From: Linanthus parryae | Lineage: Eukaryota; Streptophyta; Magnoliopsida; Ericales; Polemoniaceae | Assembly (NCBI GenBank): GCA_023055425.1 | Contig: JALGPY010000010.1 | Location: 47,673,863-47,737,862 of the forward strand | DNA length: 64,000 nt | Direction of reading: 5' to 3' | Part shown: in pieces, positions 22,303-34,918 of the stretch | Numbering within the stretch: position 1 is the stretch's first letter | Layout of the letters: each line of letters starts with the position of its first letter | Notes under the pieces: generated by a model | What the model saw: the letters and a program-made list of their open reading frames with translations, nothing else | The model's database searches: none | What the model was told of the DNA's origin: nothing | Made by a program: the position numbers and the translations under genes

Positions 22303-22661
22303 TAGTCGGATACATGGTTCCTTCGTGATGCCACGGTAAGAAACCTTCTCTCCCTTTGGACCCTTAAGCCTGATCTTCTGATCGTGACAGTCTATAACTT
22401 CTCAATATTTTCCCAGCCAATACATTCCTAATATAACATCTATCCCCCCAAGATCAGATTTTATTAGATTCGCCGGTAAGGTACTAGCCGAAATCTTAAC
22501 TTCTACCCCTTCAAAAATGGTGTCACACACTGTTACATGACCGGTTGAGGTAGCTACAGGGATGGATATGTTAGACGGCTTATTGAGACTCAAATTTTCC
22601 ACAAATGATGATGAAATAAATGAATACGAAGCTCCAGAATCAAATAGAGTAAATGCTGGTT
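22303..22661 (-). pseudogene. Aspartic protease of element F
   Basis: The catalytic motif LFDSGASYSFISSSFVE lies directly after the gag end on the minus strand (about 22650-22600), followed by a typical protease body with GIDVILGMYWLG. A TAA at 22660-22662 separates FLVHD of gag from PAFTLFDSG, and another stop at 22402 follows GMYWLGKY. In the intact element this protease would be read through in one polyprotein. Confidence 0.8.
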
Positions 22662-23882
22662 AATCATGGACAAGAAATGGACCAGTGACTACTCCATTTG
22701 CTGCTTCTGCTTCAGTCCTTCTCATGAGAGCGATCCTTGCAACATACCCGTTCTGCGTTGTGGTTCCAGCTATACCAGTTCCGTTGTTGTTGTTGGCATT
22801 AGCTGGAGCGTTGTTGTTCCTATTCTCGTCCTGAACTCCATTGTTCCTTCCATTATCCTGGTTGTTCGCCTGCTGCGTGCCATAATTGTTGCCTCCATTA
22901 TTCTGGTTGTTGTGGTTCCCATAGTTCCTGTTTCCGCCCTGATTGTTGTTGTTAAACTGTCGGTTCCCTTGATAATTTCCTCCCTGGGTTCCCTGTTGGT
23001 TTCCATTTGGTTTCGATCGACACTCATACGCACGATGGCCTTTCTTGCCGCAGTTGTGGCAAGTGACAGGGTTTCCTTGACAGTCCTTTCCCGGATGATT
23101 CTGCTGACACCTCTTGCAGATGTAACGGCGAGGTTGATCATCTCCATTTTTCTGCTTGTTACTACGGTACAGACCCTGGTTACTTCCTCCATGGTTGGGT
23201 TTGAACCTCTTGTCTTGACGACCTTGGTTGATCCTACCCTGATTGTTGCCAAAACCCTCAGAATTTTCAATCTTGCGCTTTCCACGCTTCTCATCTTGTG
23301 CCTCTTGAATGCGCCAAACGGCTGCAGCTCTATCATATGCCTCCTGAAGAGTATCGTACGTTTTGCACATCAAGTCTTTCTGCGGACGAAGTTCGAGACC
23401 AGACATGAACTTCCTAACCTTAGTCGCTTCATCAGGCAACAATTGACATGCGAATCGGGATAGTTCCATGAACTTCTCAAAGTACTCGGTCACAAAACCA
23501 TTCTCTTGTGTCAGATTCACAAAGTCGATGTACTTCTGATCCTGAACATGGTCTGGATAGAAGCGAGTGCGGAGTGCAGTCTGAAGAGCCTCCCAAATTG
23601 GGTTGAGCCAAAAAAGTTCTGACGCGTGCTCCTCCACCATATATTAGCCTCGTTCTTCAGGTGGAATGCCGCGCAAACAACTTTGCGGTTCTCGGGGCAC
23701 TCAACCAACTCAAGGATCTTATCCATCTCATCGATCCAGTTTTCGAGCTCAACAGGGTCCTCATTGCCTGTAAAGTTCTCTGGCTTCATGTCAGCCACTT
23801 TCTTTGCCCAGTTAGCCGCATTCTGCTCTCCCTGGTTCATGTTCTGAGCCATTTGAGAAAATTGAGCAAAGAATTTCTCCAT
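22660..23882 (-). pseudogene. Gag of element F with zinc knuckles
   Basis: Two minus-strand frames, 23882-23517 and 23640-22660, give a Ty3 gag. The first has MKPENFTGNEDPVELENWID and HLKNEANIWWRS; after a frameshift near 23600 the second has WEALQTALRTRFYPDHV, LSRFACQLLPDEATKVRKFM and two Cys motifs, CKRCQQNHPGKDC and the knuckle CHNCGKKGHRAYEC. The end is an Asn/Gln/Gly-rich disordered region. Upstream the frame runs into the (TTG)n repeat, so the true start is likely the ATG at about 24315 (MTDRPHQYYTRRNRQ). Confidence 0.85.
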
Positions 23883-24269
<387 letters not shown>

Positions 24270-24319
24270 GGTACTTGACGATTTCTCCTGGTGTAGTATT
24301 GATGTGGTCTATCAGTCAT

Positions 24320-25300
24320 AATCTCTACACTATAGCCTATTGTATTATTCATAGAGTATCATGAATTACAAGTAATCATGAATACATGGCATTTAACGTG
24401 CAATTAAACAAGTAATGTCACACATTGATCATCAATTACTCAATTAAACGTGTATTTACACATAGGCTGATCACATCTCATTTTTTATCCTTCTTCAAAA
24501 TTTGGAAAAATATTCAATCGGACAAGCAAAAATTATGAATTTTTGTGTGAAACAACCTATCTGAGTCTAATAATAAAGAAAAATCAATTCAAAATAAATT
24601 GTAGAACTCAAGTTGCATAGCGAATACTATAGCTGCTGTCACAGACCACCAGAATAAAAACTCTGACTTTGAAAGGTATTAAACTGACTTTAATTTTCTC
24701 AAAATGAGCTAGGCTTTCACCCAGATTTAGCCATGCGTGTATAATAGCTGCCATAAAAATTTGAGAACAAAAAACGTTATGGAAGATAGGTAAACATTAA
24801 AAATTCTATAGCTAGTCACTTTGCAATTCTGCTAATACACAACCAACTTTGAACATTCGTATATAATTCTACAAGACTCATATAGGGCTGAAATTTTTAT
24901 GGGAGATACCTGGATATGTCTACTTTATGAGAAAAATTCAGGGAAAAATAACTCTAAAATTAAATGTGTCTCCTACAACAAAAACCGACTGCTGCGCAGA
25001 ATCAAATATCACCAAAAATCAAAGTTTTTCGCGTCTAACTCCATGAACGCTTTCTATCCATTTAATAAATGATAAACAAAACACAAGGCAATCTTAATCC
25101 ATAAAATCATACTCCAAAATCAGAAAACTAAATTTATTAAACTCCCAAATCAGGTTCTCGAAACGTAAACATCTTTCATCCTTCTGAAAGCAAATCGCTA
25201 AGAACTTAACCCTAGCCCAAAAGTGGCTATTCAAAAATCATTCAAGAAACTTCAAGTCTTGTTTGGCATCCTATCCTTATTCAAACCAATAAATAAACTC
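24320..25300 (-). other. Non-coding stretch between the upstream ORF and gag in element F
   Basis: About 1 kb of AT-rich sequence without a credible frame. No promoter, tRNA or known repeat is recognised in it. Confidence 0.5.
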
Positions 25301-25324
25301 AAAAGTGCATCAAAGTCTAGGGAT

Positions 25325-25993
25325 CTAAAGAATTCTATCATGCTTAATCCTCATCTTCATCGCTTTCATCAAACTCTTCCTCTTCATCGGCATCATACTC
25401 GAGCTCTTCACCACCACTTGGGTCTTCTTCACTCCCGTCGTATTCCATGGGGTCTTCCTCAACTTCATCATCTTCCATAGGGTCCTCTTCGACTTCCTCA
25501 TCGTCACTAGAGTCTATAACTACACCTCTCCATCATCACTAGAGTCTATAACTATCACCTCTTCATCATCACTAGATTCTATGTTGATCACCTCCTTGGC
25601 TTCAATAGGGTTCACTTCAATAACCGTGTAGCCTTGCCATTTCAAATGAACCTCCATCAAGAACTTGCATATGAAATCGGCGCTCACCCTCCATTTGCCT
25701 TGGTAGAGATAATCCCTAGCGTTCATTCGGTTGAAATTGTCCATAAGGTCGCTATACTTTGCTATTATATCTCCAAACATGGGTCCCATAGGAAGTGCCT
25801 TCACCATAAAATACGCCTGAAAAGCTGGATTACGGTACCGAGGAAACTCTAACGCAACAAACTTTTGCTCGCAATACTGAACGACGCGATCACGAAACGT
25901 CGTGAGATCCTCACCCTCGACCCAAGGTGTCACAACCGGATGCTTCTCAACGGGCAACACACATATCCTAGCGGTTGTTTTGGTTACGACCAT
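25325..25993 (-). pseudogene. Upstream ORF of element F with a long acidic tail (unknown function)
   Basis: A minus-strand frame starts at ATG 25993, between the primer binding site and gag. The first part (about 130 codons) is compact, with VTPWVEGEDLTTFRDRVVQY and MNARDYLYQGKWRVSADF. The end turns acidic: the NIESSDDEEVIVIDSSDD run at 25560-25525, then after a frameshift at about 25520 repeats of EEDPM and stretches such as EYDADEEEEFDESDEDED to about 25327. A repeated IDSSDD unit surrounds the frameshift. I do not recognise the family. It is part of F, since it lies inside its LTRs and on the same strand. Confidence 0.55.
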
Positions 25994-26429
25994 CTACAAA
26001 AGAAAGCAACTCCATAAGTCTCTTACTCCACAAGTATATAGCGTAAAAGAAATGACTACTTTTCGTAAACTAATAAATATTCCCAAGAATTCAAATTTAT
26101 AATCACAAGACTTTTGAAACAATCCCCCAACAACATGCCTTAGAAAGTAGGCTTCTTATCTTTGATTTAGGCGTTTGGGTGATCAAAGGTTTTTAACCCG
26201 AACTCCAATGAAACGCCTCAAAACCCAATCTTTTAGTATCTCGGATAGGCCAAGGCTCTTAGTTAGGAGTGGGTGGGTGGTTATACTTGCTTTCTATCCT
26301 ATTTTCTAAACACTTACACATGCAATAGTCCTATCCATACTACCCAAATCCCAACGACTTGTCAATTTTAGTTACTTTTCCTATATTCATTTTAGTTACC
26401 CTAACAAGTTTCAATTTCCTTTTTGGAAT
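25994..26429 (-). other. Leader of element F between primer binding site and the upstream ORF
   Basis: No gene seen in about 430 bp. Short frames here have no domain. It is the expected untranslated leader. Confidence 0.5.
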
Positions 26430-26447
26430 GCCGACTCTGATACCACC
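26430..26447 (-). promoter_or_regulatory. Primer binding site of element F
   Basis: The minus strand reads TGGTATCAGAGTCGGC just after the 5' LTR end, matching the initiator-methionine tRNA 3' end used by many plant retrotransposons. Confidence 0.85.
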
Positions 26448-28252
26448 TGTAACACCCCTAAAACCACCAAGCCGGAGGCCCGGAGATGTCACTCCGTACC
26501 CGAGGTTAAACCCGAACACAAGGAGATTTTATAACTTGGTTCTCAAGCAAAAACATCCATAAAATACTTAAAACTAACCATTATTACAAACCAGTTATTC
26601 TTGCCTCAACCCGGGCATAAAGCAAACTAAAGTATTTAAGCTGTTCTAACATAAAATGAAAAGACTAATGAATCAAATGATGAAACTAATGCATTAGATG
26701 ATGAAACTAATGAATTAAGAGATGAACGCGTTCCCCCTCTATGCCAGATTCCCATCCTCTAGACCTGTGGTGCGGAATTAAAAAGAAACACCACAGTACA
26801 AAATCAGCATGAAATACTGGTAAAAAAACACCCAAGCATGTAAAATGATGATATGATAGTTATAAAACAAAGTCTCATTTACACGTAGGAATTTTTTTCA
26901 AACACACCGGAATTAAGTTTTTGACTCTTGTAATAAACAAGTGAGTTCCCAATTCCATAATATTTCCAAACCAATTCCATATTCTTTAGGAAATCCAGAA
27001 TCACATCTTAATTCATTTTCCATTAACAAAACCAAAATCCATCAATAATAATTTGTTGTGACGGGGGAAACCAACCATCTCGCAAGCATCCAAGACCTTA
27101 AGTGTCGACACCCCCAAAGACTTCTGGCGGCCAGAGGAGTGAGTACAGGGAGCTATTCGGGGACTTGCAACCGGATAAAATAAAAATAAATTGAACGGAA
27201 GACCGAAGTCAACACGCCCAATGCCAATAGTAACCAATAATAAATGGCCCCACACAACTCTTCCACTTTACGTTATAGTTCATTGTTATTATCATGGTGA
27301 TTTTTTCAAGAAAACATTTAACAAGTAGAAATCACGTATTGCATGTCACATCATATAACACATTTTGAGACGTAAAGAAAATCAAAGAATTCATTTGACA
27401 CGAAGGAGTTAGGAACACTAGGCCTGACATGTTTACTTACCCCAAAGCAAATCAACTATCGCAAATCAGTCGACGTACTCGATGTACTCGTCGTCGATGA
27501 ACTCGTCACCTACACGTAACAATACTCTAATTAAACATAATACTCTAGCAATATAATTGATATACCATCTACATGCATATGACTCTCGACGGTTTAGGTT
27601 TCTAGCACCAACCCAACATTCCCAAGTAAAATATTTAATTCTAACTAAAGAGATCACTAACTAACTAGGTTCGCATTACACTAGTCACAACTCACCAATT
27701 CACCCAACACTTGTACTTAGGTTCAAGACTTCAAAAAAAGTGTTAAAACTCCCAAAATCCAACTAATTTCCATGTCTATGCTCTCTTAAACAAACCCATC
27801 AGCATTAATGACAAATTCATCATCTTTCGTGACCAAAAACACTCCTATAGCGACAAAATCCAACCTTTTAGTGACTCGGCAGATTGTATATTAACCCTAG
27901 AACATTAAACTAAGTGTCCAACGGTCACAATTTCAACTCCAATTCAATTAACCGTTGATTACCGTTCACCTAACCAACCCAACACATCAAAAAAGTGATG
28001 ACTTCTAATTAAACCTATTGTTTTGGCTTGATTTTACCTCCTACATAAACTAGGGTTTATGGGTTATCATGAACATGAATGGTTTTGATGATTTGAGATG
28101 AATAGTATGAAATCAAACCAAGTAAAGGATGATAATAAATATGAAATTTAACGATTACATGCTACGCACATGAATTGTAGGCAAGAGATCAAGAGAACAA
28201 GAGAATCAAAAAAACAAAACCAAACCGCTGCCCATGGAGGGTCGGACGGAGA

Positions 28253-28283
<31 letters not shown>

Positions 28284-28775
28284 AGAGAAGAAGAAAGAGA
28301 GAGAAAGAGAGATAGAGATATACCTGAACGGAGAGAGAGAGGGACGGCGGCAGCGTTGGAGCCGCTGCTGCTCCTGGCGTCGGGGAAGAGAGAGACCAAG
28401 AGAGTGAGAGAGGGACGGGTGAGGGAGAGACGTGAGGGAGATAGAAAGAAAAAGAGAGAGGGTTTTATGAGAGTTGGAAAAAAATCAAATTTATAAGGAA
28501 GGAAACCCTCTTGAATTAGGAACTTCACGTAGGAAGAAAACTTGGGTCAAAATAATACCAATCTGTGGTAAAAGACACTTTTCCCCCTTAATTTAGCCAA
28601 AAAGACAACTACCTCCCCCAAACTCAATTAAAAGACACTAAAACTTTTAGATTAAAGTCACAAAGATCCCCCAAACTCTAGTAACCATTATAATTAACTC
28701 TCGACAATTAAATTAACTCCCCAACACTTATAATAATATCACAAAATACCCATAGTCACAAAACGGGGTATTTCA
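26448..28775 (-). repeat. 5' LTR of element F
   Basis: Minus-strand TGAAATACCCCG to AGGGGTGTTACA, 2,328 bp. It is homologous to 16846-19111 with visible differences, including an extra segment of about 45 bp at 26842-26890 and differences in the GA-rich part (28250-28300). The mismatch load implies that F is not very recent; no number was computed. Confidence 0.9.
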
Positions 28776-28780
28776 TTCAG
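28776..28780. repeat. Target-site duplication of element F
   Basis: TTCAG here equals TTCAG at 16141-16145 in front of the first LTR fragment. The copy next to the complete LTR (16841-16845) has changed to TAAAG. Confidence 0.85.
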
Positions 28781-29431
28781 GGTTAGATTACCCCCGAGAG
28801 AGGTTTGCGTCAGGGATGTCCTCTATCTACCTACCTTTTTCTTCTTGTTAGTCAAACTCTTTCTCGAAGTCTAACAGCTGAAGTGCAGAATGGTCGAATC
28901 ACTGGTATGAGTGCTTCTCGATGAGGTCCAAAATTATCTCATCTTTTCTTTGCAGATGACAGCTTCTTATTCAGAAAGGCTACGCTTGACGAGATAGTTG
29001 TCCCACAAGGAGTGTTACATGATTACGAGATTGCTTCCAGAAAAAATGCTGAACCTGCAGAAGTCATCAATAATTTTTTTTTAGAAAAAATATTCAATTT
29101 GAAGAACAGGCTACTCTCAATGCTTTGTGTGGAGTACAGATGGTGACTAATCATGATAGCTACTTGGCCCTTCCAACGCAGGTGGCACGAAGTAGATCAA
29201 CTACTTTCAGCCCACTGGTCAAGAAAGTGTATGCAAAGATGAGGGTTGGAAAGGTAATTCTTTGTATACTATTGCCATAGAGATTTTAATTAAAGTAGTT
29301 ATTCAAGCCATCCCCATCTATACAGTGAGTTGTTTTTTACTGCCTTCCAAAACTAGCCACGACCTGGAGAGAGTGGTTCGACAATTTTGGTGGGGAGATA
29401 TTGATCAGAAGAAGAGAATCCATTTGGTAGC
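28781..29431 (+). pseudogene. LINE ORF2: second part of the reverse transcriptase
   Basis: The LINE continues in sense after element F with the RT motif ITPERGLRQGCPLSTYLFLL, then the catalytic FADDSFLF at about 28945-28970, and the thumb region with IPIYTVSCFLLP and RQFWWGD. Multiple frameshifts and stops, plus an A/T-rich insertion-like stretch at about 29065-29100, break it. The FADD catalytic site is kept. Confidence 0.8.
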
Positions 29432-29968
29432 GTGAATCACAGCTACACTGAGAGCTGGATGGATAAACTCTGGAACCTCAAAATCCCGAAGAATATTATT
29501 ATGCCATGTTGGCGGTTGTGGCACTCCTCATTGCCGGTGGCGAGTAATCTTAGAAGGCGGGGTGTGAATCTTTCGGTGGACTGTAAATTTTGTAACATTG
29601 GACTAGAAACTCAAGAGCATTTATTCTTTGAATGCACCCATTCGCAGGAGATATGGAATCACATTTTGGGTGTCATCCCTTCCCAGAATTCGTATGAAAA
29701 TGTGCGAGATTTGATACAACAGTTCATCACCCAAGAGATCAAAATGATATGTGAGTCTTTTGTTTTAGCCATCTGGTATATTTGGTCGAATCGAAATGAA
29801 GTTATCTTCAACAACAAAGAAAAGCTACCGGAGATAGTGGCGAGCAATAGTATCCGTTTTATGAGTTGGTTCAAAGAAGCAATCAAAATCGGAAAACTTG
29901 AAGATCAGTTGGAGGAGAACCTCGCGGGAAGTAGCAGATGGAGTGTTCCAGAAAAAAATCATGTATAG
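29432..29968 (+). pseudogene. LINE ORF2: zf-RVT domain
   Basis: An open frame of 178 codons carries the zinc-binding RT-associated module: WNLKIPKNIIMPCWRLWHSS, LRRRGVNLSVDCKFCNIGLE, TQEHLFFECTHSQEIWNHIL. The Cys-X2-Cys and His/Cys spacing (CKFC then EHLFFEC) is that of zf-RVT in plant LINEs. The rest is a helical linker to RNase H. Confidence 0.85.
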
Positions 29969-30396
29969 GTGAACAGTGACAAATTTTGGAGAGCGGGTCT
30001 GGGATGTTTATCAGGGGTGGCGATGGGAAATTTATCGCTTCTAGACAAAGTCGAATCTCTCTTCGGAGGAAGCCGTTAATGGAGGAGTTAGCAACAGCGA
30101 AGGAAGGCTTGGACTTTGCTGGGGAGATGGGCTTCTCGTTAATAAAATTGGAACTCGATAGCTTAATGGCTGTTAAGTTGCTTCAAAATGGGCGTGCTGG
30201 GAAGATTAAGGGTTTTAAAGTTCTTTCTGATCTTAAAGAGGTTCTTGAAGATTGCGGAGCTAAAGCTACAAACTTTGCAAGCGTTGAGTTCACCCACGTC
30301 TATAGAGAAGGAAATTCCTTTGCGGACTTGGTGGCATCCAAATCTATTGATGAGGACGATATTGCTGTTTATTCTCAAACGCCTTTCTGGGCGTAA
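29969..30396 (+). pseudogene. LINE ORF2: C-terminal RNase H domain
   Basis: The frame 29986-30396 resembles plant LINE RNase H (RVT_3 type): SGSGMFIRGGDGKFI, EELATAKEGLDFAGEMGF, IKLELDSLMAVKLLQNG and VEFTHVYREGNSFADLVA. The acidic residues Glu (MEELA), Asp (ELDS) and Asp (FADLVA) fit the catalytic set; the first Asp motif, normally in a VNSDG-like strand, reads as VNSDKFW just upstream at about 29969-29985. The ORF stops at 30394-30396. Confidence 0.8.
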
Positions 30397-30458
30397 GATG
30401 TACAAAACGCTGATTTGATGGGGTTGACTACCCATGTTTAATAGAATTTTTCTTCTAA
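30397..30458 (+). other. LINE 3' end
   Basis: A 60-bp tail after the ORF2 stop ends TTTTTCTTCTAAA and merges into the A-rich start of the duplication. There is no long poly(A). Confidence 0.6.
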
Positions 30459-30473
30459 AAAAGGTTTAAAATA
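30459..30473. repeat. Right target-site duplication of the LINE
   Basis: AAAAGGTTTAAAATA, identical to 12743-12757. Confidence 0.95.
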
Positions 30474-31200
30474 AGAAACACTTGCCTTCTTCCCTTCAAA
30501 AGTTCATATGGAGTTTTCTTCAAAATAGGCCTAGTCAGCATCTATTAAGCACATAGTTGGAAGTGTTAACAGGTTCTGCCCTAAGATATTTTGGCAGATG
30601 ATTTTCAATAAGCATGGTTCTTGACATATCTTCAAGTGTCCTATTCTTCCTTTCAACTACTCCATTCAACTGAGGAGTTCTAGGTACTGAAAAGTTGTGT
30701 GGGATGCCATGCTAAGAACAAAAAAATAAAAATAAAATCCAACTTGATCAATTTCTCTTCCATGATCACTCCTAACAGAAGCAATATGCATGTTTTTCAA
30801 AGTTGGAAGCTCTTTGAAAAGTTTTGAAAATTCATGTAGTGCTTCAAATTTTTTTCTAATAAACATAACCCAAGTAAATCTAGAGTACTCATCTACCACA
30901 ACAAGCACATACCTCTTACCTTTGGGTGTTTGAACTCTCATAGGATCACATAAGTTCATATGCAGCAACTTTAAGGGTCTAGTAGTACTTACAAAATTTC
31001 TGCTTGAATGAGCTCCTTGTATGTTTACCTTGGGTACTTGCCTTGCATATGTCATCAACTTTAAACGTCATAGCTGGTAATCCTCTTACCAAGTTCTTTG
31101 AAAGAAGCTTGTTCATTATGTGCATGCTTATATGCCCAAGTTTTCTATGCAAAATCTTTTGAGTCATCCTTCAAAGTTTTGAGACACTTTAGACTTTCTG
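30474..31200 (-). pseudogene. Integrase of element D (right of the LINE)
   Basis: Minus-strand motifs in order: HRKLGHISMHIMNKLLSK (zinc-binding His), LVRGLP and the ICKAS end, LLHMNLCDPMRVQTPKGKRY with the first catalytic Asp, YVLVVVDEYSRFTWVMFI, SVRSDHGREI with the second Asp, and KTPYELLKGRR directly before the LINE junction. It is cut by a frameshift near 31000 and stops around 30666 and 30560. The usual GC in the LHMDLCGP motif reads as LCDP here. Confidence 0.85.
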
Positions 31201-31570
31201 CTGCAACCTTGTTAGTACTCATTGCATAAAAATTGTATGTACTTGGAGCAGTGGGTATGCAATTGCCAGATTTCTCATCTTGCACCACACATATCTCCTT
31301 GTCAAAAATGACTTTATTACCCTTATCACATAATTGAGAGATACTAATCAAATTATACTTCAAACCATCTAGATAAACATCAGAAGTAGAACTTGCAGAT
31401 TCATTACCAATACTACCTATACACATAATGTTGCATTTTGCCTTGTCACCAAGTGTGATTGTTCCTCCAGATTTATCTTTAAGTTATGTGAATAGAGACT
31501 TATTTCCACTCATATGCCTGGAGCAACAACTATCTATAATCCACTTCTGATCCTTACCATTCGTGACAGC
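31145..31570 (-). pseudogene. Protease region of element D
   Basis: The minus strand encodes KWIIDSCCSRHMSGN at about 31545-31500, the copia protease motif in which the usual GCSRHMTG Gly is Cys here, then GGTITLGDKAKCNI and the open frame 31426-31145 with VYLDGLKYNLISISQLCD and VIFDKEICVV. A stop after NKSLFT at about 31483 interrupts it. Confidence 0.8.
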
Positions 31571-33460
31571 TTGCAAAATTCAATCAATGCCTTAACATGC
31601 TATTAGACCAAGTGTAGAACTTGGATTCATATTCAAAATCAACCATATTAGGTGGTCTAACTCCTTAGGAACCCAAATTTGCCCCACTTGTACCTTAAGA
31701 TGATAAGGATAGATATTCCTCATTATGTGAGGTTCTGCCCTTCTAAAATGGCAAGTTAGCTTAATATGACCAAGATTTCCACAGTAAAAACATTTTGGAG
31801 AATGTCTGTTTCCTGATTGACAACGGTGGTTTGGTTCTTCTTTGTAAAATTTAGATTGTAACCAATTCCACTTTTGTGTACATAATGCAGACTTCCCCCA
31901 AGCATGAGATTAAATTGTGTTATGAGCCTGCAAATCTTGACATAACTTTTCTTGATTCTTGAAGTTTCTCAGTCAATGGAGTTTTCTGTCGTTCTAAATC
32001 ATTTGAATGATGTTTCAAATCAATAGACTTATCGGTTAAAAGAGTATTTTGATTCACAACTTCTTTGACATGTGCCTTCAAGGCCTTGAACCTACTGCCA
32101 AAGCTTTGAAGTCACTGTTAGTTTTTGACATGAAAAATTCAAGTGTCCTATTGAGAAAAACCAAATTTAGATTTTCCTTTGCTTGCTCATGAACTTTTAC
32201 CTTCAAATATTCAATCTCATTTCTTTAACTTTCCTCATTTAAAAACATTCTTTTAAGGATTTCAGGTAAAGCATCAGAAGGACAAGCAATTAAATCTTTT
32301 AGCATTTCCTCAACGTTTCTATCTGAGCTGTTCCTTCTTCATGCTCAGCCATTAGACAGAGATTAGCTTGTTATTCATTTGAATCTGAATCACTTGATGA
32401 ATCAGAATCACTCCATGAGGCAACCATATCTTCCTTCCTTCTGTTGTCATTTTTCTTCCTAGGTAAATGCTTGTTCTTATTCTTTTGTGGAAAATCCCTC
32501 ACAAGGTGATCTGCATCTCCACATTCAAAGCATTTTAGTCATTTAGATTTATGTGAATGTGAAGAAGACTTACCTCTATAATCCTTTCTGCTTCAGTATC
32601 TGAATTTTTCTTTTTTGTAGTCCTTGTATCCAAATTTCTTCTTCATATTTAGGATTGTGGTCAAAGATTTGGAGATCAAGGCTAAAGCGTCCTCATCATC
32701 ATCATATTCATGTTCAAACCTTTGGGATTTATCAGTGTCTTTTTCTTTGAGTGTCAGGTTCTTGATGTTGTCACTCATATCACCATCCACTTCCTTCATA
32801 GAGATCAAATGAGTGAGCAGCTTGCCTTGCAGATCATCTAGCTCCAGAATGCTCAAATCCCGAGCTTCCTCAATTGTGGTGGTTTTTTGTTCCTACTTGG
32901 CTTTTGGAAGGCTTCTTAGAATCTTTCTCACTTTTTCCTCATTGGTGTATGCTTTCCCCAAGGACTCTAGATTAGTCACAATGTCTGTGAACCTTTTGAA
33001 CATGTCCTTGCTGGATTCATCAGAACACATCTTGAATAACTCATACTTCCTTAGGAGAATGTTAATATCGGTTTGCTTGACCTGGATGGTTCCTTCATAT
33101 GTCACCACCAGTTTGTCCCAAATCTCCTTGGTAATTTTGCAGTTGGATATCCTGTTGAACTCATCTGCACTAAGAGCACAATATAGTAAGTTCACAACTT
33201 TATAAATCTTTGATACCTTCTTCGATTTAGTAACTGAAAGAGCATCCTCTATCTTGGCTCTCGTGATCCCATCTTAAGTAGAATAGAATATATTGGGACC
33301 ATTCTGAGTGATTGACCACAACTCCATGTCCTGATCTATGATGAACATTTTCATCAATGTTTTCCAATGTACAAAGTTGTAACCACATAACAGTGGAGGT
33401 CTGTTGGCTGCTCTTCCTTGTAGAATCCACCATCACCTACATTACTCATTGTCACAAGAT
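31571..33460 (-). pseudogene. Gag of element D
   Basis: The likely start is the ATG at about 33450 (MSNVGDGGFYKEEQP). Following motifs are KSKKVSKIYKVVNLLYCALSADEF in another frame, CKITKEIWDKLVVTYEGT, LLRKYELFKMCSDES, MFKRFTDIVTNL and LEDLQGKLL-type helices (32856-32593), typical of copia-type gag (UBN2 family). A degenerate zinc knuckle CFECGDADHLVRDFP at about 32535 lacks the last Cys. A second Cys motif KCFYCGNLGHIKLTC lies at about 31800-31755, followed by the IWVPKELDHL spacer seen in Sireviruses. It contains the palindrome TTCAAGGCCTTGAA at 32077-32090. At least ten stops or frameshifts are visible. Confidence 0.8.
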
Positions 33461-33483
33461 TGTTAGATCTTTACAGTGACCCA

Positions 33484-33500
33484 AGCTCTGATACCAATTG
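33484..33500 (-). promoter_or_regulatory. Primer binding site of element D
   Basis: Minus strand AATTGGTATCAGAGCTTGG follows the 5' LTR end; TGGTATCAGAGC is the initiator tRNA-Met complementary sequence. Confidence 0.85.
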
Positions 33501-33504
33501 AAAG

Positions 33505-34918
33505 TGTGTAATTCAGGCAAAATACAGGATCAAGATACTCTATAAAGGGGGGGGGGGTTGAATAGAGTATGCAATCTTTTGATAAAAATGGAATTTTGAA
33601 ACTTAACACAGAGGTTTGATAAATTCTGAAACATTTGGAAAAATACAGAAGTAGTTTGAAAGTGTTTGAAACTTCGAAGCTTTGAAGTAAGAAATCTTCC
33701 AAAGCTTTGTAGAAACTCCGTGTTGATCATTTTGTAAATAGAATGAAATGCAGCAACGAACACAGTGATTTGTTACGAAGTTCAATCACCAATGGACCTA
33801 CTCTCCGCCTGAGGGATACTATCTCTCCAGGATTTCAAAGCATTCTTATTAATCACAGACCTAGCCCTAGATCTCAAACCTAAGTGAATTCGCTTACACC
33901 TATACTTCTTGTGGTTCCAAACCAATCTAGTTTCAGCTACAATCTAATGAAACAATAAGAACCTCTTGTTGTTCAATTGAACAACTTCAACTTCTAACAG
34001 TTAATGAGGTATAGAAATTCTAATGAATACACATATTAAGCAAAAGTATGAAGAACACATAAAATAGAATAAGCAATGAAGCTTGAAGTGTTCTTCCGAA
34101 ATCTGGAAGGATTGAGGTGAATGATCTTCTTAAATGTTGAGCTCTCAATCTGTTTGAATGGTTGAATATTTGTTGTTGATCTCCTGCGTATGTTCTCTCT
34201 TATTTATCAAGTATATCTCTGTCAATCACTTATGCTACTTCTTGAAATTCAAACCCTGTTTATAACAACTGGCAGCAACTATCTTCAACAACTATCTTCA
34301 ACAACTATCTTCAAATGGCACTCTTGACTTGATCATCCAGATTTGATCAAAGTCTAGCCCTGCAAAACTTGAACACGAGTTAAGACTCAATGCAGATTAA
34401 ATAGCATAAATATAATGACCTGTTGGACAAACCATTTTAAACCAATAAGCATAGCTATTTTCTGAGTGTAAACATTATATATATATATATATATATCAAA
34501 ATAATAATCAATATTGAGAATATAACCCAGAACAAGTCAATAAATAATCACACAGCCTGATATGTCATCCTGCAACAAAGATTTATTGGCCAGTATACCA
34601 CAGACATGAATCCAGAACAACCTCCAAAGGTTTGGAGCTTTGGCACCTTCAAAGCTTTGGCCATAATCCATTGATCCTTAAGACATATCAATCTATACAC
34701 TTGTGTAGCAATATTAACTCTATATAAGATCAAGAATATTTGCAAGAGACAATATAAAATCTATAATCAAGCATTCAATCCAATGTGAGCCATGTAACAC
34801 AGAAATCTGTAAACCAGTATAGCAAGAATATATCAGTGTAATCTTCAAAGCTTTGGAGCTTTGAACATGACTATCAAACCAATCATGTCTTTCATCTTTG
34901 TTATATTATAACCCCCCA
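33505..34918 (-). repeat. 5' LTR of element D
   Basis: The 3' end of the LTR is well fixed by the primer binding site (minus strand GCCTGAATTACACA). The 5' end is placed at 34918 (TGGGGGGTTATAAT) on weak evidence. A hairpin with an 8-bp stem (ATACTCTA/TAGAGTAT) around a G-run of about ten lies at 33531-33565. Palindrome-family members are at about 33672-33685, 34647 and 34851-34860. An (AT)n microsatellite is at 34475-34496. Confidence 0.65.
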
